From Pseudorhodobacter sp. (GTDB lineage: Bacteria > Pseudomonadota > Alphaproteobacteria > Rhodobacterales > Rhodobacteraceae), in assembly GCA_014378345.1 (NCBI GenBank), contig JACMNW010000087.1, forward strand, positions 1-25,026: a stretch of 25,026 bases of DNA. Reading direction: 5' to 3'. Below the pieces are notes generated by a model, which worked only from the letters and a program-made list of their open reading frames with translations, searched no databases and had not been told where the DNA came from. The first letter of the stretch is position 1, and each line of letters opens with the position of its first letter. The position numbers were made by a program, and so were the translations under genes. Positions 1-7,230 of the stretch are shown piece after piece.

Positions 1-783
1 ACCCAGCCAGCCAATGCGCTTGCCGCGCATATCAGTTGCCAGCATATCGGCGTAGGGTTCGGCCTTTCGCCCAAAAGGCACCTCAGGATTTTCGCCCGCC
101 ATCACGGCCAGAAATCGCGCGATATCATCGACTTTGCGCGCCATCGGGCCTTCGGTGGCAAGCGTCGCCAAAAACGTATCGCCAATCGCATCGCTTGGTA
201 CCAGACCCCATGTCGGGCGAAAGCCGTAAACGTTGCAAAACGCTGCCGGGTTGCGCAAAGATCCCATCATATCAGACCCATCCGCCACCGGTACCATCCG
301 CACCGCCAGTGCGGCCGCCGCCCCACCCGATGATCCACCCGCGCTGCGCGACAGATCATAGGGGTTGCGCGTCACCCCGTGCACCGGGTTGAAACTATGC
401 GATCCCTGCCCCCATTCGGGCGTGTTGGTTTTGCCGATGATGATCGCCCCTGCGCTTCGCATTCGCGCCACCAGCAGATCATCCGCCTCTGGCACATGAT
501 CCGCAAACAGCGGCGATCCATAGGTGGTGCGCAGGCCCTTGGTGGCCAGCAAATCCTTCACGGCCAAGGGCAGCCCATGCATCCAGCCCCGGTTTGGCGC
601 AGTATCCAGTGCCCGCGCCTCCCGCATCAGATCATCCGGGTCGCGCAGCGAAATGACCGCGTTTACTGCTGGATTCACGGCAGCAATCCGCGCCAGATGA
701 TCGGCCATCACCTCAGACGGCGCAACCTTGCCTGCAGCCATCATTCGCGACAGGTCGGATGCGGAATGGTCGCAAAGGCTCAT
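1..783 (-). CDS. Amidase-signature family amidase, C-terminus cut by window edge
   Basis: The 261 visible codons are the N-terminal half of an amidase-signature (AS) hydrolase, a cytoplasmic enzyme family that cleaves amide bonds to an acid plus ammonia or an amine. The Lys/cis-Ser/Ser triad is visible: K76 in LAVKDL, S151 in SAGGSSGG and S175 in GSDMMGSLR. The 24-residue distance between the two serines is the family norm. The DMMGS form replaces the commoner DTGGS but occurs in a subgroup of the family. I chose the ATG at 783 because the protein then begins just before the conserved ELxxxxxxG(K/E)V(S/A)xxE segment; the upstream ribosome site is weak. It follows the potD-like gene by 88 nt on the same strand and is probably the last gene of that operon. 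The substrate is unknown. The frame is open to base 1, so the gene continues outside the window. Confidence 0.9.
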   Translation of the reverse strand, partial: MSLCDHSASDLSRMMAAGKVAPSEVMADHLARIAAVNPAVNAVISLRDPDDLMREARALDTAPNRGWMHGLPLAVKDLLATKGLRTTYGSPLFADHVPEADDLLVARMRSAGAIIIGKTNTPEWGQGSHSFNPVHGVTRNPYDLSRSAGGSSGGAAAALAVRMVPVADGSDMMGSLRNPAAFCNVYGFRPTWGLVPSDAIGDTFLATLATEGPMARKVDDIARFLAVMAGENPEVPFGRKAEPYADMLATDMRGKRIGWLG

Positions 784-821
784 GTTTTATGCTTTTTCTG
801 TTCACAAATATCCCGGGGGGT

Positions 822-864
822 GCGGGGGGCCGGCCCCCCGCTTGGCGACGCGGCCAAAGCCGCG
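822..864 (-). terminator. Two GC-rich hairpins between potD-like gene and downstream amidase
   Basis: Directly after the potD stop (874-872) lies a 6-bp hairpin, CGCGGC/GCCGCG with a 4-nt loop (849-864). It is followed by a perfect 20-bp GC-only palindrome (822-841, centre GGCCGGCC). There is no clear U-tract, so this may act as a partial terminator or as a transcript-end stabiliser that lowers expression of the amidase relative to the transporter. The structure is seen in the sequence; its function is inferred. Confidence 0.45.
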
Positions 865-871
865 GCGCAAA

Positions 872-1900
872 TCACTTCATCAGTTCGGTCCAGATCGCGG
901 TGTTATATTCCGCGGCTTTCGGTGAACAGGTTGGAATAAACTGGCCCAAGGCCACAAATTCCTCTGGGATTGCAACCTCTGGTGCGGTTTTCATATCATC
1001 GGGCATAAACGCGTCTGACCCGGTGATGCCATTGCCGTAACGCGCAAAGGCCGACAGCATCGCCGCGTTTTCCGGTTTCATGATGAAATCCATGAACAGA
1101 TAGGCTTCATCGACATTTTTGGCATCCGACAACAGCGCCACGTTGTCCATGAACAGCACATAGCCTTCCTTCGGATAACCAAATTTCACATCGGGGTTTT
1201 TCAGACGCGCGCGCATGATCGCCCCGTTCCAATACATGGATGCGGAAACATCATTGGTCGCCAGCTTGTCTTCCATGCCGTAATCCATGCTCATCCATTT
1301 GGGCTTGGCGGCGGTCAGCACATCGCGGACCTTTTTCAGCACTTCGGTATCTTCGGTGCACAATGTGCCGCCAACATAAAGCGTGGCCATCGAAATGGCG
1401 TCCATCATCTCTGGCGTCACGTTCACCTTGCCCGCCAGTTCCGGCGGCGGATCAAGAAAGATCGACGAGGTGTTGATATCGCCTTTATAAACAGCGGTAT
1501 TCACGCCAACGCCGGTTGACCCCCATTGCCATGGCACCGAATGGGTGCGGCCCTTGTCCCAAACCACATCCATCCAGCGCGGCTCGATATTGGCATGGTT
1601 GGGCAGCCTTGACAGGTCCAGTTCCTGGATCAGGCCTTTTTCCACAAAGATCGGGATAAAGCTGTTCGAGGGCACCACCAGATCAAAGCCGTGGCCCCCG
1701 GCCTCGATCTTGGCCAGCGCTTCATCGTTGCTGGAGTAATCGGTGACCGTCACCTTGATGCCGGTTTCGGCCTCAAACTTTGCCAGCAACTCAGGGCTGG
1801 TGTAATCTCCCCAGTTGTACAGTTGCAGCACCCCTTCGGCGTGGGCGGTAAGGCTGCCCATGAAACCAATGGTGGTCGCCATAAGTAGTGTTTTAATCAT
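872..1900 (-). CDS. Periplasmic substrate-binding protein of a Pot-type (polyamine-like) ABC importer
   Basis: 342 aa, close to the usual PotD/PotF length. The N-terminus is a Sec signal peptide with predicted cleavage after TAHA (residue 21). The mature protein opens with LYNWGDYTSPELLAKFEAET, typical of the spermidine/putrescine-binding family (W30, D32, Y33 near the ligand). D252 in FMDN also aligns with a family ligand residue. The W-x-G-D segment that normally supplies an Asp to a ligand amine reads WNGA here (W224, A227), so the ligand may not be a plain polyamine. It is the fourth gene of potA-potB-potC-potD, 36 nt after the second permease gene. The ATG at 1900 has a GGAG site 7 nt upstream. 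It captures the ligand in the periplasm and delivers it to the two permeases. Family is certain; substrate is not. Confidence 0.9.
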   Translation of the reverse strand: MIKTLLMATTIGFMGSLTAHAEGVLQLYNWGDYTSPELLAKFEAETGIKVTVTDYSSNDEALAKIEAGGHGFDLVVPSNSFIPIFVEKGLIQELDLSRLPNHANIEPRWMDVVWDKGRTHSVPWQWGSTGVGVNTAVYKGDINTSSIFLDPPPELAGKVNVTPEMMDAISMATLYVGGTLCTEDTEVLKKVRDVLTAAKPKWMSMDYGMEDKLATNDVSASMYWNGAIMRARLKNPDVKFGYPKEGYVLFMDNVALLSDAKNVDEAYLFMDFIMKPENAAMLSAFARYGNGITGSDAFMPDDMKTAPEVAIPEEFVALGQFIPTCSPKAAEYNTAIWTELMK

Positions 1901-1936
1901 CAGAAATCTCCGCTGTTTGAAGGATGGGATACGGGG

Positions 1937-2740
1937 TCAGTCCCGCTTTCGGGTTAGCACAAAGAACAGGCTGAGCAGCAGCACCGTCAGGCACAAAAGC
2001 ACGGTGGAAATGGCGTTTACATCGGGCTCCGTGCCGCGCCTCAGCTGGCCCAGCATATAGGTGGGCAGAGTATCTTGCCCGCCGGATTTGACGAACGAAG
2101 TGATTACCACATCATCCAGCGAGATTACAAAGGCCAGCATGCCGCCTGCAATGATCGCCGGGGCCAACAGGGGCAGGGTCACGCGCCGAAAGGTTTGCAT
2201 GGGCGAGGCATAAAGATCCGCGGCGGCGTTCTCAAGGCTGAGGTCCATGCTTTCCAGCCGCGCCTTGATCGGCAGATAGGCAAACGGAATGCAAAACGCG
2301 GCATGGGCTACGATCAGATAGGCCAGGCCCTGATATCCGGTTGCCACCTTCAGCGCTGCGACAAAGATCAGCAAAGATATCGCCGTTACAATATCGGGCA
2401 CCAAGAGGGGTTGGTTGATCATCACCGAGATCAAGGTTTTGCCCGCAAATGGCCCGGTTCGCGTGGTGCCAAGGGCGGCCAGCGTGGCAACCGTGGTGGC
2501 GATCAGCATGGCACAGGTGGCCACGGTCAGCGACCGCAGGGCCGCATCCTGCACGATGTCATTGGTCCATGCCTGTTGGTACCAGCGCCAGGAAAAGCCT
2601 TCCCACGCCGTCACCGTTTTGCCTGCGTTAAAGGAATAGACCACCAGTGTCACGATGGGCGCATAGAGCATCACGAACACAATCGTCGCGATTGTAGAAA
2701 ACCCCGGCAGGCGAGAGGCTGAAAAGGACGCGTTAGCCAC
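1937..2740 (-). CDS. Pot-type ABC transporter permease (PotC-like)
   Basis: 267 aa inner-membrane permease with about six hydrophobic segments, the first at roughly residues 15-36. The cytoplasmic EAA loop, which docks on the ATPase, is recognisable at about 170-195 (NAAADLYASPMQTFRRVTLP). Length and motif fit the PotC/PotI subfamily. The start is GTG at 2740, overlapping the last 8 bases of the PotB-like gene, which suggests translational coupling. It pairs with that permease and the ATPase at 3634-4701 to form the channel for the ligand delivered by the protein at 872-1900. The substrate specificity cannot be read from the permease. Confidence 0.9.
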   Translation of the reverse strand: MANASFSASRLPGFSTIATIVFVMLYAPIVTLVVYSFNAGKTVTAWEGFSWRWYQQAWTNDIVQDAALRSLTVATCAMLIATTVATLAALGTTRTGPFAGKTLISVMINQPLLVPDIVTAISLLIFVAALKVATGYQGLAYLIVAHAAFCIPFAYLPIKARLESMDLSLENAAADLYASPMQTFRRVTLPLLAPAIIAGGMLAFVISLDDVVITSFVKSGGQDTLPTYMLGQLRRGTEPDVNAISTVLLCLTVLLLSLFFVLTRKRD

Positions 2741-3629
2741 GGTCGTTCTCCCTGTTCGTCACACGGGTATAAACGGCCAGTGCAATCATCACGATCACCA
2801 GCAAGGTCATCCCTAACGCCGCCCCCAAGGGCCAGTTGCGCCCTTGGCCGAATTGCAGATCAATCAGGTTGCCGACCATCAGGTTCTTGCCGCCGCCCAA
2901 GATGCGAGGAATGACATAGGCCCCGATAGACGGGGTGAATACCAAAATTGACCCCGCGATGATGCCCGGTTTGACGATGGGCAGGATCACCCGGCGCAGC
3001 ACCTGCAAACGGCTGGCATAAAGATCAAAACCCGCCTCCAGCAGGCGCATATCAAAGCGGTCTATCGCGGCAAAAATCGGCAATACCATGAAGGGCAGGT
3101 AGACATAGGCCATGCCGATGAACACCGCCGTATCGGTGTAGATGATGCGCAAGGGCTCAGTGATCAGACCGGCCCATAGCAGGAAAGAATTCAACAGCCC
3201 CTCGTTGCGGATCACTTCGTTGATGGCAAAGGTGCGGATCAGAAGGTTGGTCCAGAACGGAATGGTGATCAGGAAAAGCCACAGTACACGGGTCTTGGGT
3301 GGTTTCGTTGCGATGAACCACGCGGTGGGAAAACCCACCAAGGCGGTGATCAGCGTGGTTAGCAATGACAACTTCAGCGACCGCATCAAAATGGTCAGAT
3401 GCGCATCGGCCAGCGTATATTTGCCCGGCTCGAAGATATCTTCGGTGAACAAAATGCTGCGCCAGCCTTCCAGCGAGAATATCCACTGCACATTGCCATA
3501 TTGGCCGGGGCTCAGGAACGAATAGACCACCATGATCAACAATGGCCCGGCGGCAGCCAGTGTCAGCAATATCAAGGCGGGGGCGGATAGTAGCCAGTTT
3601 CGCCGGGTACGGTCTTTGCCAATCGCCAC
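2733..3629 (-). CDS. Pot-type ABC transporter permease (PotB-like)
   Basis: 298 aa permease of the PotB/PotH kind. Hydrophobic segments begin with a TM helix at about residues 13-38, and others follow around 85-108, 116-136, 168-190, 222-240 and 270-290. The EAA loop lies at about 197-222 (LLEAGFDLYASRLQVLRRVI). The start codon is GTG at 3629; AAGGAT inside the end of the ATPase gene lies 8 nt upstream as a ribosome site. Only 4 nt separate it from the ATPase stop, and its 3' end overlaps the next permease gene by 8 nt, so the three genes are one tightly coupled unit. Confidence 0.9.
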   Translation of the reverse strand: MAIGKDRTRRNWLLSAPALILLTLAAAGPLLIMVVYSFLSPGQYGNVQWIFSLEGWRSILFTEDIFEPGKYTLADAHLTILMRSLKLSLLTTLITALVGFPTAWFIATKPPKTRVLWLFLITIPFWTNLLIRTFAINEVIRNEGLLNSFLLWAGLITEPLRIIYTDTAVFIGMAYVYLPFMVLPIFAAIDRFDMRLLEAGFDLYASRLQVLRRVILPIVKPGIIAGSILVFTPSIGAYVIPRILGGGKNLMVGNLIDLQFGQGRNWPLGAALGMTLLVIVMIALAVYTRVTNRENDRG

Positions 3630-3633
3630 CGGG

Positions 3634-4701
3634 TTAATCCTTCAACACTTGCGCCGCACCGGGCGCGAAGGTTACGCCGACAGATGCACCAATTTCCAAC
3701 CCCGCCTCGCCCATCGCGGGGCTTTGCAGGCGGGCCACAACGGGCGATCCGTCTGACAGTACCAAATAGCAATGCGTATCGGTGCCGAAATAAACCCAAT
3801 TGGTGATGATGGCAGGGATAGCGCCCGCCGTGCCCGCGCCTTGCACGCGCACCTGTTCGGGGCGCACGGCAAGGGTCACTTTGCCCGGCATAAACGAGCC
3901 GTCCACGGCAACCGTCGCCCCACAATCCAGCCGCACACCACCGGGTGCCGTTGTCCCCGGCAAAAAGTTCGTCTCGCCGATGAAGCTTGCGACAAAGCGA
4001 TTGGCGGGCTTGACGTAAATATCACGCGGCGCACCGATTTGCAGGATATTGCCCGCAGACATCACCGCGATGCGGTCTGACATGGTGAGTGCTTCTTCCT
4101 GATCATGCGTCACGAAAATGAACGTGATGCCGGTTTCATGCTGCAGGCGTTTCAGCTCTATCTGCATGTCTTTGCGCAGTTTGGCATCCAGCGCGGATAG
4201 TGGCTCGTCCAGCAGCAAAACCTTGGGTTTTGGGGCCAGCGCCCGCGCCAGTGCCACGCGCTGTTGCTGGCCGCCGGACAGCTGGCTAATCTTGCGGTCT
4301 GCCATCGCGTCCAGCTTTACCAAGGCCAGCATTTCCGCAGTGGTGGCCTTGACCTCGGCCTTTGGGCGGCCCTGCATTTGCAGACCGAAGCCCACATTCT
4401 GCGCCACCGTCAGATGCGGGAACAAAGCATAGCTTTGAAACACCGTGTTCACCGCACGCTTGTTAGGCGGCAGGGCAGTGATATCGGCCCCGTCCAGCAG
4501 AATTTGCCCCGAAGTTGGCGTTTCGAACCCCGCAATCAAGCGCAAAAGCGTGGTCTTGCCGCAGCCCGAAGGCCCCAAGAGCGTGAAAAACTCGCCCTGT
4601 TTGATGCTGATGGAAACATCGTTTAACGCGCTATGGGACGTGTCACCTTGCCCAAAGACCTTGACGGCATTGCGGGCCTCTACTGCAATCTTGTTGGGCA
4701 C
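3634..4701 (-). CDS. Pot-type ABC transporter ATP-binding protein (PotA-like)
   Basis: 355 aa cytoplasmic ATPase that powers the importer. Visible motifs are Walker A GPSGCGKT (43-50), Q-loop around VFQSYALFPH (87-96), signature LSGGQQQR (141-148), Walker B VLLLDEP (161-167) and H-loop His199. The C-terminal ~100 residues form the TOBE-type regulatory domain usual in PotA/MalK ATPases. The start is GTG at 4701 with GGGAG 5 nt upstream; the nearby ATG at 4705 is out of frame. It opens the potABCD block, 91 nt after the amidase gene on the same strand. The leader contains an inverted repeat (4746-4758) and a hairpin whose 3' arm abuts the ribosome site. Confidence 0.93.
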   Translation of the reverse strand: MPNKIAVEARNAVKVFGQGDTSHSALNDVSISIKQGEFFTLLGPSGCGKTTLLRLIAGFETPTSGQILLDGADITALPPNKRAVNTVFQSYALFPHLTVAQNVGFGLQMQGRPKAEVKATTAEMLALVKLDAMADRKISQLSGGQQQRVALARALAPKPKVLLLDEPLSALDAKLRKDMQIELKRLQHETGITFIFVTHDQEEALTMSDRIAVMSAGNILQIGAPRDIYVKPANRFVASFIGETNFLPGTTAPGGVRLDCGATVAVDGSFMPGKVTLAVRPEQVRVQGAGTAGAIPAIITNWVYFGTDTHCYLVLSDGSPVVARLQSPAMGEAGLEIGASVGVTFAPGAAQVLKD

Positions 4702-4709
4702 ACATTACT

Positions 4710-4740
4710 CCCGCCCGATTATTTTGATCATATTGGCGGG
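4710..4740 (-). promoter_or_regulatory. Possible RBS-sequestering hairpin upstream of potA-like gene
   Basis: In the minus-strand transcript CCCGCC and GGCGGG can pair across a 19-nt AU-rich loop. The second arm is joined to the GGGAG ribosome site of the potA-like gene, so folding would hide that site. The pairing is directly visible; a regulatory role is inference and the long loop weakens it. Confidence 0.3.
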
Positions 4741-4745
4741 CTGTT

Positions 4746-4758
4746 TTGCGTTACGCAA
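4746..4758. promoter_or_regulatory. Perfect inverted repeat, candidate operator
   Basis: TTGCG-TTA-CGCAA is a perfect 5-bp inverted repeat with a 3-bp centre, sitting about 45 bp before the potA-like start, in the gap after the amidase gene. Size and symmetry fit a dimeric repressor site (GntR/LacI-like), but no regulator gene is present in the window. Function inferred. Confidence 0.35.
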
Positions 4759-4792
4759 CCCTTGTCTGATATTCTTCCGAATAGATCCGGGC

Positions 4793-6241
4793 TTACGCAT
4801 AGCCCTTGGGTCGGCGAAGCGCCCATGGTGCGGCATTCTCAATTTCTGCGCAAAGGGAAATGAGGGTTTCGTCTTGCCCAAAGGCCGCGGCCAGATGCAC
4901 GCCGATGGGCAGGCCTTGGGTTGATAGCCCGAGCGGCAGGGATGCAGCAGGTTGGCCCGAGGCATTAAAAATGGCGCAGAATGGCGAATAGGCAAAAACG
5001 CCGTCTGGCCCAGTGCGGTAGGCCAGATAATCGGTTGTGTTATGCGCAAAACGGCCGACTTTGGCCGACGGTTCGGCAAGGGTGGCGGTCAGCAAGATAT
5101 CAAAGCCAGCCCCGGTTTCGGGTTCAAAAAACGCGGCCATCTGGCGGCCAAAGGCGTGAATTTCGCCCACCGCGTCCAAATAACGGGTGGGGGATAAAGT
5201 GGCCGCATAGGCCATGGCACCGCGTCCGACGGCTTCAATCTGATCAGGCGTTGGCGCGTGGCCTTTTAACGCCTTTTCGATGGAAAGCGCGGTGCCAATG
5301 CCCACAATATCTGTCCACGCCCGCATCATCATTGGCACATCGGCGGTGGGGCGGGCGGGGGTCACATGGTGGCCAAGGCTTTCTAACAGCTGTGCTGCTT
5401 GCATTACGGCCTCGTGCACGTCGGGGTGAATGGCGTCGCCTGTCAACGTGGTATCACACAAACCCACGCGAAGGCGGCGCGGCGGGCGGCTGATGGCCTG
5501 TGCGTGGCCTTGAGCCAAGGGCGGCGCGGCGTAGGGCGCACCAAGGTCGGACCCTTCGCAGGCATCCAGCATCACGGCGGTATCGCGCACCGACCGGGTT
5601 AAAAACCCGTCAATCGCCATGCCGGCCCAGCCTTCACCGACAAACGGCCCATCTGGCAGCCGTGCGCGGGTGGGTTTAAAGCCGAACAGCCCGCAGGATG
5701 ATGCCGGAATGCGCACTGACCCGCCGCCGTCAGACCCATGCGCCATGGCGACAATGCCAGCCGCCACGGCAGCACCGGCACCGCCCGACGATCCGCCGGA
5801 TGTATATTCAAGGTTCCACGGATTGCGGGTAGGTGCGCCGTAAACCGCACTTTCCGTAGCTGGCCCGATACCGCCTTCGGGGGCTGTTGTGCGCCCGAAC
5901 GTCACCACGCCAGTGGCGCGGATACGATCAAAAATTGCAGAATTGCGCGAATACCGGGTGTTTGCAAACAGGCGCGATCCGTTATGCGACGGAAAATCCA
6001 CCGCCTCGCAGCCAAGATCTTTGATCAGGAACGGCACACCCCGGAACGGCCCGCGCGGAAGGCCTGCCCTGATAGCGGCGCGTGCGGCATTTTCCTGAAC
6101 AAGCACCACCGCATTCAGCGCCGGGTTATGCAGCGCCACCGCAGCAAGGGCAGCATCCAACAATTCGCCCGGAGAGACGTCCCCCTTTGCGACCATCCCT
6201 GCCAGTTCCGTTGCATCAGCCGCGCCCAGATCACCAATCAT
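4793..6241 (-). CDS. Amidase-signature family amidase
   Basis: 482 aa with the chosen start, a normal length for the family. The catalytic triad is K74 (FLIKDL), S151 (TSGGSSGG) and S175 (GSDGGGSVRIPA). The serine spacing is identical to that of the partial amidase at 1-783, but the surrounding sequence differs, so the two are paralogues rather than a recent duplication. The enzyme hydrolyses an amide in the cytoplasm; the substrate is unknown. I start at ATG 6241 because a GAGG site lies 8 nt upstream and the protein then begins just before DATELAGMVAKGDVSPGEL, as family members do. An in-frame GTG at 6286 would add 15 residues. The potA-like gene follows after 91 nt, suggesting that import and hydrolysis are linked. 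Confidence 0.92.
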   Translation of the reverse strand: MIGDLGAADATELAGMVAKGDVSPGELLDAALAAVALHNPALNAVVLVQENAARAAIRAGLPRGPFRGVPFLIKDLGCEAVDFPSHNGSRLFANTRYSRNSAIFDRIRATGVVTFGRTTAPEGGIGPATESAVYGAPTRNPWNLEYTSGGSSGGAGAAVAAGIVAMAHGSDGGGSVRIPASSCGLFGFKPTRARLPDGPFVGEGWAGMAIDGFLTRSVRDTAVMLDACEGSDLGAPYAAPPLAQGHAQAISRPPRRLRVGLCDTTLTGDAIHPDVHEAVMQAAQLLESLGHHVTPARPTADVPMMMRAWTDIVGIGTALSIEKALKGHAPTPDQIEAVGRGAMAYAATLSPTRYLDAVGEIHAFGRQMAAFFEPETGAGFDILLTATLAEPSAKVGRFAHNTTDYLAYRTGPDGVFAYSPFCAIFNASGQPAASLPLGLSTQGLPIGVHLAAAFGQDETLISLCAEIENAAPWALRRPKGYA

Positions 6242-6330
6242 TCCAATTCCCTCGGTTTTGGCAATGGTGTCGGGGAATCGTGCCACGGTCTACCCCGAAT
6301 GCGGCCCAAAATTGGTTTTTAAAGACAGCG

Positions 6331-7194
6331 TCACTGCGGCAGTTTTGCAGGGGTGCCATCACCCAGCGCCAGAACCCGGTGAATTTCATTGGCTGTCGTC
6401 GAAGGTGTCATCGGCTTGGCAAGGTAGCCGTTGATACCTGCGTCGCAATATATCTTGCGCACGTCACTGAGCGTGTTTGCTGTCATCGCAATAACCGGTA
6501 CCTTGCCTGTCGGTGACGGCAGCTGGCGCAGACGGGTGAAGGTTTCTACCCCGTCCATCTCTGGCATGTTCATATCCAGCAACACCAAATCGATGCCCCC
6601 GCTGCCCAAGGCCAGCAAGGCCGCCGCCCCACTTGGCACCTCGATCGGGTCTGCCCCAAACAAGCGCAGATAGGTGACAGCAACCAAACGGTTGGTTGCG
6701 ATATCATCCACAACCAGAACTTTTTTGCCTGTCAGATCCAGCGGGACACCGGGGTCTTCGGGCGCGGCCAAATGTGGGGCAGCGGTTTCCAACAGCGCCA
6801 GCGACAAAACAAAATGCGCACCGCGGGGCTGGCCGGAAAGGGGTTGCAACAGCTGCAAGCCGCCCCCCATCTGTTCGGCCAATGCCCGCGTGATCGCAAG
6901 GCCAAGCCCGGTGCCAAGGCTGGTACCCGGGCCGCGCACAAAAGGCTCGAACATGGCTTGCGCCTTGTCGGGCGGAATGCCGGGGCCGGTATCTGCCACT
7001 TCGATGCACAACATAGGCGCACCATGTTTTGCCGCAGGTTGCCACACGGCAACAGTTATCCCGCCGCTTGCGGTGTTTTTGATGGCGTTTGACAACAGGT
7101 TTGACAGGCATTGCCGCAACCGCTGGGGATCCATCATCACCCAGTTTGGCAGACTTTCGGGCAAATCAAGGCTTAGGCTGAGGCCAGCTTCCAT
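6331..7194 (-). CDS. C-terminal half of split hybrid histidine kinase: HATPase + receiver domain
   Basis: 287 aa containing the ATP-binding domain and a receiver domain. The HATPase part has the N-box (SNLLSNAIKNT, N36), G1 DTGPGI (68-73) and G2 GTGLGL. The receiver domain begins near residue 157 with VLVVDD; D207 in LLDMNMP is the phosphoacceptor, and K260 is the conserved lysine. It is in the same frame as the upstream fragment (7231-8103); only a TAA at 7231-7233 and 12 sense codons lie between them, and those codons align with the normal HisKA-HATPase linker. The ATG at 7194 has no ribosome site, so this part is probably translated poorly or not at all. Best read as the remnant of one ~590-aa gene; a functional split or a base error are alternatives. 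Confidence 0.75.
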   Translation of the reverse strand: MEAGLSLSLDLPESLPNWVMMDPQRLRQCLSNLLSNAIKNTASGGITVAVWQPAAKHGAPMLCIEVADTGPGIPPDKAQAMFEPFVRGPGTSLGTGLGLAITRALAEQMGGGLQLLQPLSGQPRGAHFVLSLALLETAAPHLAAPEDPGVPLDLTGKKVLVVDDIATNRLVAVTYLRLFGADPIEVPSGAAALLALGSGGIDLVLLDMNMPEMDGVETFTRLRQLPSPTGKVPVIAMTANTLSDVRKIYCDAGINGYLAKPMTPSTTANEIHRVLALGDGTPAKLPQ

Positions 7195-7230
7195 TATTTG
7201 GGGGCGGAACAGGGCAACGGTTGCAGAAAT

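Noticed and set aside
2075..2722. 215-codon plus-strand open frame opposite the PotC-like permease
   Set aside because: His/Gly/Arg-rich shadow of a membrane protein gene; no domain or start signal.
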